This document shows, piece by piece, positions 1 through 5,809 of a stretch of 5,838 bases of DNA. Numbering within the stretch: position 1 is the first letter of the stretch; each line of letters begins with the position of its first letter. The notes beneath the pieces are model-generated. The model was not told the DNA's origin. It searched no databases and saw nothing but the letters and a program-made list of their open reading frames with translations. This stretch comes from Tissierellia bacterium (GTDB lineage Bacteria > Bacillota_A > Clostridia > Tissierellales > Peptoniphilaceae). Where the stretch lies: assembly GCA_012728775.1 (NCBI GenBank), contig JAAYEN010000009.1, positions 1-5,838 of the forward strand, written 5' to 3'. The position numbers and the translations under genes are program-made.

Positions 1-956
1 CAAAATACGAAATGATTTTCTCCTACTTCTTTTTTCTGTGGAACATCAATTTTGCATATATCCATAGCGTGACGGCATCTAGTGTGGAATTTACAGCCAC
101 TAGGTGGATTTAATGCGCTTGGAATACTACCTTTTAGAATAATTCTTTCCTTCTTGGAGGTTGGATCTGCTATTGGAATGGCTGAAAGTAGGGCTTGGGT
201 ATATGGATGTAGTGGGTTTTTATACAGTTCGTACTTATCTGCAATCTCCACAAAATTACCCAAATACATAACGCCAATTCTATCGCTAATATGTTCTACA
301 ACACTTAAATCGTGGGCAATAAAGATATATGTCAAATTCAAATCCCTTTTTAACTCGGTCAATAGATTTAAAACTTGTGATTGAATTGAAACGTCTAGGG
401 CAGAAACTGGTTCGTCAGCGATAACAATTTCTGGATTTACTGCCAAAGCTCTAGCGATCCCAATTCTTTGTCGTTGTCCACCGCTGAACTCATGGGGATA
501 TCTTTGGGCGTGATAGGAATCCAATCCTACCATTCGCAAAAACTCCACCACTTTTTTATCTATTTCTTCTTTTCCTTGGGCTAATTTGTGTATTATCAAT
601 GGTTCTGCCACTATATCTCTAATAGACATTCTAGGGTTTAAAGAAGCATAAGGGTCTTGGAATACCATTTGGATTTTTTTACGAAGGTCTCGCATTTCTC
701 TTTTATTCAAAGAGGAAATTTCTTGGTCACCAATATAAATTTCTCCACTGGTTTTTTCTTCCAAATTACATATTACTTTACCTAAAGTGGATTTACCGCA
801 TCCAGATTCACCTACTATTCCGAAAACTTCCCCTTGGTAAACTTCAAAATTCACCCCGTCTAAAGCCTTCACATATTGGATTTTTCTATTTAGAATTCCG
901 GATTTCACAGGAAAATATTTTTTTAAATCCACAGCTTTTAATAAAACATCAGCCAT
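1..956 (-). CDS. dppF: Oligopeptide/dipeptide ABC transporter ATPase, DppF/OppF type (3' end cut by window edge)
   Basis: This is the second ATPase of the importer and hydrolyses ATP at the cytoplasmic face of the permease pair. I translated it by hand: it starts at ATG 956-954 (MADVLLKAVDLKKYF) and stays open to the left edge for 318 codons, so little should be missing from a family length of about 320-330 residues. Visible motifs are Walker A GESGCGKST (residues 49-57), the Q-loop FQDP (99-102), the ABC signature SGGQRQR (158-164), Walker B with ADEP (180-183) and the switch histidine H215 in IFIAHD. The C-terminal oligopeptide-transporter extension has NPLHPYTQALLSA, then cysteines C288, C294 and C301. 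The DPYASLNP sequence after the Q-loop is typical of DppF/OppF rather than DppD. The start overlaps the dppD stop by one base (TAATG), so translation is probably coupled. All catalytic residues are present. Confidence in the family is very high; substrate is inferred from the neighbours. Confidence 0.95.
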   Translation of the reverse strand, partial: MADVLLKAVDLKKYFPVKSGILNRKIQYVKALDGVNFEVYQGEVFGIVGESGCGKSTLGKVICNLEEKTSGEIYIGDQEISSLNKREMRDLRKKIQMVFQDPYASLNPRMSIRDIVAEPLIIHKLAQGKEEIDKKVVEFLRMVGLDSYHAQRYPHEFSGGQRQRIGIARALAVNPEIVIADEPVSALDVSIQSQVLNLLTELKRDLNLTYIFIAHDLSVVEHISDRIGVMYLGNFVEIADKYELYKNPLHPYTQALLSAIPIADPTSKKERIILKGSIPSALNPPSGCKFHTRCRHAMDICKIDVPQKKEVGENHFVF

Positions 957-1957
957 TAATCATCACCCCCACATTCGTCTTTACACAACCAACATCTACT
1001 ACTTTGGCCATTGGGGTAGTTGAAATAAGGCGGTTCTTCTTCTTTACAAATATCCATGGCGTGGATACATCTAGGCTCAAATTTACAACCATGTGGCATG
1101 TATTTAGGGTTTGGAACATTTCCAGGAATAGATTCTAGTATTTCCACATGTTCTCCTAATTTTGGAATAGAGTTGATAAGACCTTTTGTATATGGATGTT
1201 TTGGATTTTTAAATAATGAAAATACATCTCCACTTTCTACTACTCTGCCACAATACATTACTATAACCTCATCACAAACTTCTGCAACAACTCCCAAGTC
1301 GTGGGTAATAAATATAACAGAAGTTCCTGCAATTTCTTTCAATCTTCCAATGAGATCTAGAATTTGAGCTTGGATAGTAACATCTAGTGCGGTTGTAGGT
1401 TCATCGGCGATTAGAATTTTTGGATTACATACTAAAGCCATAGCTATCATAACCCTTTGTCGCATACCACCAGAGAGCTGGAAAGGATATTCATTAATAA
1501 TTTTTTCTGCTCTTGGAATACTGATTTCTTCCAAGATTTTTATGGTACGTTCAATAGCTTCACTTTTACTGATTTTTAAATGTTCAATTATAGCTTCAGT
1601 TATCTGTTCTCCAACGGTCAAAACAGGATTTAAAGAAGTCATAGGCTCTTGAAAAATCATGGCTATTTCTTTGCCACGAAGTTTTCTTTTTTCTTCATCG
1701 TTTAAATCTACTAGATTCCTGCCTTCTAAAAGAATACTTCCATCTACAACTTTTCCAGTAGTTCCTGATAATAAACTCATAATAGAAAGGGCAGTTACAC
1801 TCTTGCCACTACCAGATTCCCCAACGATTCCTAAAGTAGAGCCTTTTTTTAAATCAAAGTTGACACCTTCTACAGATTTTACAACTCCGTTATCAGTAAA
1901 AAAGTAAGTATGAAGATTTTTTACTTCCAATAAAACATCAGGATTTAGTTCATTCAT
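956..1957 (-). CDS. dppD: Oligopeptide/dipeptide ABC transporter ATPase, DppD/OppD type
   Basis: This is the first of the two ATPases that power the importer. With the start at ATG 1957-1955 it has 333 residues, normal for the family. Motifs in order are Walker A GESGSGKS (46-53), the Q-loop FQEP (Q103) followed by MTSLNP, the signature LSGGMRQR (161-168), Walker B ILIADEP (181-187) and the switch histidine in FITHD (H219). The C-terminal oligopeptide-transporter domain shows NPKHPYTKGL (251-260) and a cysteine cluster C291, C297, C304, C322, C325 and C329. An in-frame GTG at 1975 would add six residues and overlap the gsiD stop as GTGA. I prefer the ATG because AAAGGAG (1970-1964) lies 6 bases before it, whereas the GTG has no such site upstream. 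The start is 14 bases after the gsiD stop. In E. coli GsiA the two ATPase halves are fused; here they are separate. The family call is near certain and the substrate is inferred from the operon. Confidence 0.96.
   Translation of the reverse strand: MNELNPDVLLEVKNLHTYFFTDNGVVKSVEGVNFDLKKGSTLGIVGESGSGKSVTALSIMSLLSGTTGKVVDGSILLEGRNLVDLNDEEKRKLRGKEIAMIFQEPMTSLNPVLTVGEQITEAIIEHLKISKSEAIERTIKILEEISIPRAEKIINEYPFQLSGGMRQRVMIAMALVCNPKILIADEPTTALDVTIQAQILDLIGRLKEIAGTSVIFITHDLGVVAEVCDEVIVMYCGRVVESGDVFSLFKNPKHPYTKGLINSIPKLGEHVEILESIPGNVPNPKYMPHGCKFEPRCIHAMDICKEEEPPYFNYPNGQSSRCWLCKDECGGDD
957..970 (-). promoter_or_regulatory. dppF ribosome site inside the end of dppD
   Basis: GGGGGTGAT (970-962) resembles GGAGGTGAT with one mismatch and lies inside the last codons of dppD (the Gly-Gly-Asp-Asp tail). 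The dppD stop and dppF start then overlap as TAATG. This supports the ATG at 956 and suggests coupled, near 1:1 synthesis of the two ATPases. Confidence 0.65.
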
Positions 1958-1970
1958 ATTTTTCTCCTTT
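1958..1970 (-). promoter_or_regulatory. dppD ribosome site that decides the start
   Basis: AAAGGAG (1970-1964) is 6 bases before ATG 1957. It lies downstream of the alternative GTG at 1975, so it cannot serve that codon. It therefore favours a 333-residue dppD product over a 339-residue one. Confidence 0.75.
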
Positions 1971-1971
1971 C

Positions 1972-2850
1972 TCACTGTGTCAATTTTGGATCTAGGGCAT
2001 CACGAAGTCCATCTCCCAATAGATTAAAGGAGAGAACAGTCAGAAATATTGCTAACCCAGGAAAAAATGTCATATGCCAGTTTAAACCAACATAAGCTCT
2101 TCCTGTACTCAATTGAAGTCCCCATTCTGGACTAGGAGCCTGTGCTCCCATTCCTAAAAAACTCAAACTAGAAGCTGTAAGTATGGAAGAACCAATATTC
2201 ATAGTATAGTATACGATTATTTCAGGAAGTGCACCAGGAAGAATGTGTTTAAACAAAATTCTAAAATCACTGGCTCCTAAATTTTTTGCAGCTTGAACAT
2301 AAACGGATTCCTTTTGTGTCAAAGTACTACTTCGCACTATACGGGCGAAGGAGGGGGCGCCGAAAACTGCCACAGCTATAACTACGTTAGAGATTCCAGG
2401 ACCTAATATTGCCATTATACCGATGGCTAAGATTGTACCAGGAAAGGCGAATAAAGTATCAGAAACTCTCATTACCATACTATCAATAAATCCGCCATAA
2501 TATCCGCTTAAAAGTCCAAAAAATGTACCTACAATTGCTCCAACGGTTACAGAAGAGACTCCTACTAAAAGGGAAATTCTCGCTCCCAAAATTACTCTGC
2601 TGAAAATATCTCGCCCAAATTCATCTGTTCCAAATATATGGGCTTCTGATGGACCTTCTAAAACGTGAAGATAATCATATTCATCAACTCCAAAAGGAAC
2701 TATCGCCTCGCCAAATATAGAAAAAACGACTAAAAGTACTATAAAAACTAAAGCAATAATTGCTGTCTTTTGTTTTTTAAACTTTCTGACGAATTCATTA
2801 AAAGGAGTCCTTATTTTGTCATCATTTACTTCTGTAATATCTTTAACCAT
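1972..2850 (-). CDS. gsiD: ABC transporter permease, GsiD/DppC type
   Basis: This integral membrane subunit forms one half of the channel of a peptide/glutathione-class importer. It has 292 residues. A cytoplasmic N-terminal stretch with RTPFNEFVRKF (14-24) precedes the first membrane segment (about 29-51), as in the OppC N-terminal domain. The family block HIFGTDEFGRDIFSRV (71-86) follows, then about five more hydrophobic segments. The EAA loop that docks on an ATPase is AAKNLGASDFRILFKHILPG (187-206). The protein ends with the family tail FNLLGDGLRDALDPK (275-289). From memory, the N-terminal RTPxxEF motif, the GRDIFSRV block and the tail match E. coli GsiD well; DppC/OppC are the nearest alternatives. 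The start is supported by AAAGGAG (2865-2859), 8 bases upstream. The gene lies 15 bases after gsiC and 14 before the chosen dppD start. The stop is TGA at 1974-1972. Confidence 0.94.
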   Translation of the reverse strand: MVKDITEVNDDKIRTPFNEFVRKFKKQKTAIIALVFIVLLVVFSIFGEAIVPFGVDEYDYLHVLEGPSEAHIFGTDEFGRDIFSRVILGARISLLVGVSSVTVGAIVGTFFGLLSGYYGGFIDSMVMRVSDTLFAFPGTILAIGIMAILGPGISNVVIAVAVFGAPSFARIVRSSTLTQKESVYVQAAKNLGASDFRILFKHILPGALPEIIVYYTMNIGSSILTASSLSFLGMGAQAPSPEWGLQLSTGRAYVGLNWHMTFFPGLAIFLTVLSFNLLGDGLRDALDPKLTQ

Positions 2851-2865
2851 AATAAATTCTCCTTT

Positions 2866-3789
2866 CTACTTTAGTTTTATTTCAGGATTTAAAGCTGCGT
2901 AAATTAAATCCACAAGTAAGTTTATTAAAACGAAATGTAGGGAAAAAATCAAAATCAAAGACTGCAAAGTAGGATAATCCCTAAATCCTACTGAGTCGAT
3001 AAGTAAACTCCCTAGTCCAGGATAAGCAAATACAGATTCCGTAACTACAGAACCACTAAGTAAAAACCCAAATTGCAAACCTACCACAGTAACAACGGCG
3101 ATCATGGAATTTCTAAAAACGTGTTTCCAAATAATTTTATTTTCTTTTAGTCCTTTTGCTCTGGCTGTTCTAACATAATCTTCTTTTAATATTCCGATTA
3201 TGGAAGAACGAGTAAATCTAGCGATAATAGCAGCTACGCTAGCTCCTAAAGTTAAAGAAGGTAAAACTAAACTTCTCCACCCATGTTCTGCACCGATAGT
3301 AGGGAACCACCTAAGTTTAACTGCAAAAATCTGTATTAGTATTAAGCCTAACCAAAAAGAGGGAATTGAAATCCCTGAAACTGCAAAAGTCATACCAGCA
3401 TAGTCTTGAATTTTACTCCGATTTTTCCCCGAAACCACACCTATGAGTATTCCAATAATTACAGACCAAAATAAACTAGCTAAGGTTAATCTTACAGTAT
3501 TCATATATCTTAAACCTATTTCATAAGTAACAGGTCTTTTGGTTTTTAAAGATGTTCCTAAGTCTCCTTGTAACAATCCTAACATATAATCTTTGTATTG
3601 GTCTAATACAGGCTTGTTTAAACCCAGAGATTCTCTAATCATCTCTATATCTTCCAAAGTTGCATCCACACCAGCTACCCTTCTAGCAGGGTCTCCAGGA
3701 ATTAGTCTTACAAAACTAAAGACAAAAATAGATATTAAAATTAAAGTGGGAATAACAGCTAAAAGTCTTTTTAGTACATAACGAAACAT
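2866..3789 (-). CDS. gsiC: ABC transporter permease, GsiC/DppB type
   Basis: This is the other membrane channel subunit, paired with gsiD. It has 307 residues, practically the length of E. coli GsiC. The first membrane segment is near residues 9-29 and is followed by the family motif RLIPGDPA (28-35). A periplasmic-side loop runs to about residue 98, and five further hydrophobic segments follow. The EAA loop is in DYVRTARAKGLKENKIIWKH (204-223). VTESVFAYPGLG (249-260) and the C-terminal NPEIK are characteristic of DppB/OppB/GsiC. From memory, SGISIPSF, LPSLTLGA, ARFTRSS, GLQFGFLLSGS and DSVGFRDYP agree closely with E. coli GsiC, better than with DppB, which is the main reason for calling this a glutathione-type system. 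The start has an almost ideal ribosome site, GGAGGTGA (3800-3793). The gene follows a 127-base gap holding a long hairpin, so its expression may be set below that of gsiB. Confidence 0.95.
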   Translation of the reverse strand: MFRYVLKRLLAVIPTLILISIFVFSFVRLIPGDPARRVAGVDATLEDIEMIRESLGLNKPVLDQYKDYMLGLLQGDLGTSLKTKRPVTYEIGLRYMNTVRLTLASLFWSVIIGILIGVVSGKNRSKIQDYAGMTFAVSGISIPSFWLGLILIQIFAVKLRWFPTIGAEHGWRSLVLPSLTLGASVAAIIARFTRSSIIGILKEDYVRTARAKGLKENKIIWKHVFRNSMIAVVTVVGLQFGFLLSGSVVTESVFAYPGLGSLLIDSVGFRDYPTLQSLILIFSLHFVLINLLVDLIYAALNPEIKLK

Positions 3790-3800
3790 TGCTCACCTCC
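3790..3800 (-). promoter_or_regulatory. Strong ribosome binding site of gsiC
   Basis: GGAGGTGA (3800-3793) is almost fully complementary to the end of 16S rRNA, and GGAGG ends 6 bases before ATG 3789. It is the best ribosome site in the window. It fixes the gsiC start and may offset reduced transcription past the upstream hairpin. Confidence 0.8.
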
Positions 3801-3816
3801 AAATACTATTTGTATT

Positions 3817-3865
3817 AATAGAAAAGCCCCATTAAACCATAGATAAATCTATAGTTTAATTGGGG
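3817..3865 (-). terminator. Intergenic hairpin with short U-rich tail: partial terminator or mRNA stabiliser between gsiB and gsiC
   Basis: The minus-strand RNA can fold from CCCC (3865-3862) to GGGG (3830-3827). The stem pairs CCCC/GGGG, has one bulged A, continues with AUUAAAC/GUUUAAU, then a U-G wobble pair and AUAGA/UCUAU around a four-base loop. CTTTTCTATT follows (3826-3817). On the plus strand the wobble would be a C-A mismatch and no T-tract follows, so the structure fits minus-strand RNA. It lies about 50 bases after the gsiB stop. With no new promoter evident for gsiC, it is probably a leaky terminator or a barrier to 3' decay that keeps the binding-protein message more abundant. 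Confidence 0.75.
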
Positions 3866-3916
3866 TCTTAATAAATAAGCGTCAAATTTACAAATTATTT
3901 ACCAAGTAAACAATCT

Positions 3917-5554
3917 TTATTTTACAATTTTACCTTGAGATACGTCTAGAGAACCATCAGGTAAATTAACAATTCCTTCAATGTTGTTTCTAGAAGCGAA
4001 AGAAGTTTGATCTACAGTTAAGAAAATACTTGGAGCATCTTCCCAAACAATTTTTTGAGCTCTATCATATGCTTCTTCTCTTTCAGCTGGATCTGCAGTT
4101 TGAAGAGCATCTTGGATAGCTGTGTCAAACTCAGGATTGCTGTAGTAAGAAATATTATAAGATACTGGTGGGAAAGATTCTGTAGCTGCCAAAGGTCTTA
4201 GACCCCAGTCTGCATCACCAGTAGATGGTGACCAACCGATAACATACATTTCTACTCCAACTTGGTCCCCAGGAGTTCCCACAGGATAACCTGTAACTTC
4301 TTGGTCCAAAGTACCAATTTCCATATTTTGTACATTTACAGTAACGCCAATAGCTTCTAATTGTTGTTTAATAAATTGAGTAGCTTTGATATTTGTGGTA
4401 GTGTTACTTGACCACAAAGTAGTTTCAAAACCATCAGGATAACCAGCTTCAGCCAATAGAGCTTTAGCTTTTTCAACGTCATAAGTATAAGGTGTTTGTG
4501 CCTTATGGAATTGAACATTTGGAGCTATAAGAGATACAGCTTCGTCAGCATATCCGTTATAAACAACTTGTGCATAAGCATTTTTATCTAAAGCGTAGTT
4601 CAATGCTTGTCTAACTCTAACATCAGTAAAAGGTTCTTTAGCTGTATTCAATGTTATCCATCTAGTAATAATAGAAGGAATAGTAGTAACAGTGATATCA
4701 GGGTTATTTTCCAGTGCTGCAATGTGCTCTGTAGGAACTGGGAATATAAAGTCCGCATCTCCAGATTGAAGCATAGAGATTCTAGTTCCGTTTTCTACAA
4801 CAGGTCTAAAAGTTATAGATGTAAAATCAGGAGCGCCACCCCAGTAATCTGGATTAGCATTTATAGTTAATTTTTCCCCTGGTGTCCAGCTATCGAAAGT
4901 ATATCTACCTGTTCCTACAGGATTTTGAGATACTTCGTTACCGTGTTCTTCTAATGCTTTTGGGCTGATAAATAATGCAGCTGGATGAGCCATAGTATTT
5001 ACAAATGCTCCAAAAGGTTCACTTAAAGTAATTTTAACAGTATAATCATCAACTTTTTCATTTGTTGCAATAATACTGAACAAACTGTTTCTCTTTAAAC
5101 CTTGAGTTTGATCTGCCATTCTGTCTAAATTGATTATAGCAGCGTCAGCATTAAAGTCAGTTCCGTCAGAGAACTTAACTCCTTCTCTTAATTTAAATAT
5201 GAACTCAGTTGCATCATCGTTAGACTCATAGCTTTCAGCTAAAAGTGGTACTAAGTTCATTTCATGGTCAAAACCATAAAGACCTTCCATCATAGCTCTT
5301 TGTAATCCACCTGATAATGTATCGTTAGTATCTAATGGATCCATCGTAATAAAATCAACAGCTGTTGCTATTACGATATCAGTTTTTGCATCTCCTGCAG
5401 GTGCTTCTGTAGTAGCTGGGGCTTCTGTTGTAGTTTCTTCAGTAGCAGCTTCTTCAGTAGCTGGTGGAGTTTCTTGTGCTTGATTGTTTCCTCCACACGC
5501 TGTAAAAAGTAATGCCAAAACCAATAAAAGACTTAATATTCTAATTTTTTTCAT
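3917..5554 (-). CDS. gsiB: Glutathione/peptide ABC transporter substrate-binding lipoprotein, GsiB-like (SBP family 5)
   Basis: This extracellular lipoprotein captures the substrate and delivers it to the permeases. It has 545 residues. The N-terminus is a lipoprotein signal: MKKIRI, a hydrophobic core and a lipobox FTAC with the lipidated cysteine at residue 20 (F at -3 is less common than L). Residues 27-54 are a low-complexity Thr/Glu/Ala/Pro tether, followed by the binding domain from about residue 58. LAESYE and KLREGVKFSDGTDFNA (121-136) are the family-5 binding-protein signature region. From memory, HPAALFISPKALEEHG (190-205), NPVGTGRY (211-218), VRQALNYALDK (314-324), LWSS (380-383) and GWSPSTGDADWGLRPLA (440-456) match E. 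coli GsiB closely. It is longer than GsiB (about 512) mainly because of the tether. DppA, OppA or nickel binders are less likely. It is the first gene of the operon, with its own promoter. The ATG at 5554 lies 12 bases from AGGAG, unusually far. Confidence 0.93.
   Translation of the reverse strand: MKKIRILSLLLVLALLFTACGGNNQAQETPPATEEAATEETTTEAPATTEAPAGDAKTDIVIATAVDFITMDPLDTNDTLSGGLQRAMMEGLYGFDHEMNLVPLLAESYESNDDATEFIFKLREGVKFSDGTDFNADAAIINLDRMADQTQGLKRNSLFSIIATNEKVDDYTVKITLSEPFGAFVNTMAHPAALFISPKALEEHGNEVSQNPVGTGRYTFDSWTPGEKLTINANPDYWGGAPDFTSITFRPVVENGTRISMLQSGDADFIFPVPTEHIAALENNPDITVTTIPSIITRWITLNTAKEPFTDVRVRQALNYALDKNAYAQVVYNGYADEAVSLIAPNVQFHKAQTPYTYDVEKAKALLAEAGYPDGFETTLWSSNTTTNIKATQFIKQQLEAIGVTVNVQNMEIGTLDQEVTGYPVGTPGDQVGVEMYVIGWSPSTGDADWGLRPLAATESFPPVSYNISYYSNPEFDTAIQDALQTADPAEREEAYDRAQKIVWEDAPSIFLTVDQTSFASRNNIEGIVNLPDGSLDVSQGKIVK
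5393..5476 (-). repeat. Low-complexity tether segment of gsiB with short internal DNA repeats
   Basis: This part encodes residues 27-54 of the lipoprotein, made of Thr, Glu, Ala and Pro with one Gly. On the plus strand TTCTTCAGTAGC occurs at 5435-5446 and again at 5450-5461 (period 15). GCTTCTGT occurs at 5403 and 5421 (period 18). Both periods are multiples of three, so slippage would change tether length without breaking the frame. The segment links the membrane anchor to the binding domain and probably has no binding role. Confidence 0.7.
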
Positions 5555-5571
5555 TTCATATGCACTCTCCT
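5551..5571 (-). promoter_or_regulatory. gsiB ribosome site with a two-codon overlapping minicistron
   Basis: AGGAG (5571-5567) lies 7 bases before an ATG (5559-5557) that reads ATG-AAA-TGA and stops at 5551. The TGA overlaps the true gsiB ATG (5554-5552), giving an ATGA junction. The gsiB ATG itself is 12 bases from AGGAG, beyond the usual optimum. Ribosomes may start on the minicistron and re-initiate, or simply use the longer spacing. The layout is directly visible; function is inferred. Confidence 0.4.
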
Positions 5572-5573
5572 AT

Positions 5574-5587
5574 TGAAATTATTTTCA
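5574..5587. promoter_or_regulatory. Possible small operator dyad at the transcription start
   Basis: TGAAA, four bases, TTTCA forms a perfect inverted repeat. It lies between the predicted -10 box (touching it by one base) and the ribosome site, covering the expected transcription start. A repressor site is possible, but a 5-base dyad in AT-rich DNA is weak evidence and matches no operator I recognise. Confidence 0.2.
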
Positions 5588-5615
5588 TTATTACACACCT
5601 ACTGAAAATTGTCAA
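5587..5615 (-). promoter_or_regulatory. Predicted housekeeping-sigma promoter of the transporter operon
   Basis: On the minus strand a perfect -35 box TTGACA (5615-5610) is followed by a 17-base spacer and AATAAT (5592-5587), five of six matches to the -10 consensus. TGT directly before the -10 gives an extended-10 TGn motif. Transcription would start near 5580, leaving a leader of about 25 bases before the gsiB ATG. This is the only strong promoter I see upstream of the operon. The match is by eye and untested. Confidence 0.7.
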
Positions 5616-5646
5616 TTGTAAAATGCGTTGAATATGCCCCTTACAA
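5616..5646. repeat. Imperfect inverted repeat next to the -35 box
   Basis: TTGTAA (5616-5621) and TTACAA (5641-5646) are inverted, with a second, offset pair CGTTG (5626-5630) and CAACG (5644-5648). The interior contains GAATATGCCCC. This resembles a decayed copy of the short GGGGC..GCCCC-type palindromes found scattered in some genomes. It directly abuts the TTGACA box. Whether it is a repeat family cannot be decided from one window. Confidence 0.4.
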
Positions 5647-5669
5647 CGATTATATATTTTATTTGTAAA

Positions 5670-5700
5670 GTTAAAAGTGAAAAGTTAAAAGTGAAAAGTT
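5670..5700. repeat. Tandem repeat, 14-bp unit
   Basis: GTTAAAAGTGAAAA occurs twice without a break (5670-5683 and 5684-5697), followed by a third partial unit GTT. AAA before the first unit fits the same AAAGT rhythm. The plus strand is almost purely A/G/T with no C. It sits about 55-85 bases upstream of the -35 box, in non-coding DNA. Confidence 0.85.
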
Positions 5701-5704
5701 TGAG

Positions 5705-5718
5705 CTACGCCTTCGTAG
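5705..5718. repeat. Small hairpin CTACG-CCTT-CGTAG
   Basis: The stem is five perfect pairs around a four-base loop. On the minus strand the T-rich complement of the 14-bp tandem repeat follows, so it could act as a weak terminator for an upstream minus-strand gene. The stem is short and six bases separate it from the first T-run, so a repeat-element hairpin is equally likely. Confidence 0.35.
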
Positions 5719-5809
5719 GGGACATATTCCAAATGCAAATCCCCAAAAAAGATTCCACAACATGATATCGTATAATCAACAATACAGAATAACAAAAGCG
5801 ATATGTCCC
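5718..5809. mobile_element. Possible small non-autonomous or REP/MITE-like element, no coding capacity seen
   Basis: GGGACATAT (5719-5727) and ATATGTCCC (5801-5809) are perfect 9-base inverted repeats bounding about 91 bases. No transposase gene lies between them, and I see no clear target-site duplication. A related motif, GAATATGCCCC, lies outside at 5630-5640. The combination of short terminal inverted repeats, a hairpin and a tandem repeat in a gene-free stretch suggests a miniature element or REP-type repeat. The element edges are uncertain and the window ends 29 bases further on. Confidence 0.35.

Noticed and set aside
82..384. Plus-strand open frame of 100 codons
   Set aside because: It is the antisense shadow of the C-terminal part of dppF, whose minus-strand frame has all ATPase motifs. 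It shows no recognisable domain.
1056..1367. Plus-strand open frame of 103 codons
   Set aside because: It is antisense to dppD. It resembles the frame at 82-384 only because dppD and dppF are homologous there, so the likeness is not evidence of a gene.
1659..1907. Plus-strand open frame of 82 codons
   Set aside because: It is antisense to the Walker A half of dppD, with no supported start and no domain.
1958..1975. GTG start for dppD at 1975
   Set aside because: No ribosome site precedes it, whereas AAAGGAG lies at good spacing before the ATG at 1957. The GTGA overlap with gsiD remains a possible minor start.
3200..3781. Two short plus-strand open frames (3200-3403 and 3593-3781)
   Set aside because: Both are antisense to gsiC, a convincing permease with a strong ribosome site. 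They are shadows.
3802..3816. AATAC-5-GTATT dyad upstream of gsiC
   Set aside because: Five A/T-rich pairs are expected by chance here. It is not strong enough to call an operator or terminator beside the large hairpin.
3897..3911. TTTAC-CAA-GTAAA dyad just after the gsiB stop
   Set aside because: Five weak pairs with a three-base loop and no T-tract. The large hairpin downstream is the credible structure.
4607..4870. Plus-strand open frame of 87 codons
   Set aside because: It is antisense to gsiB and its Ser/Asn/Arg-rich composition is what the reverse frame of an AT-rich gene gives.
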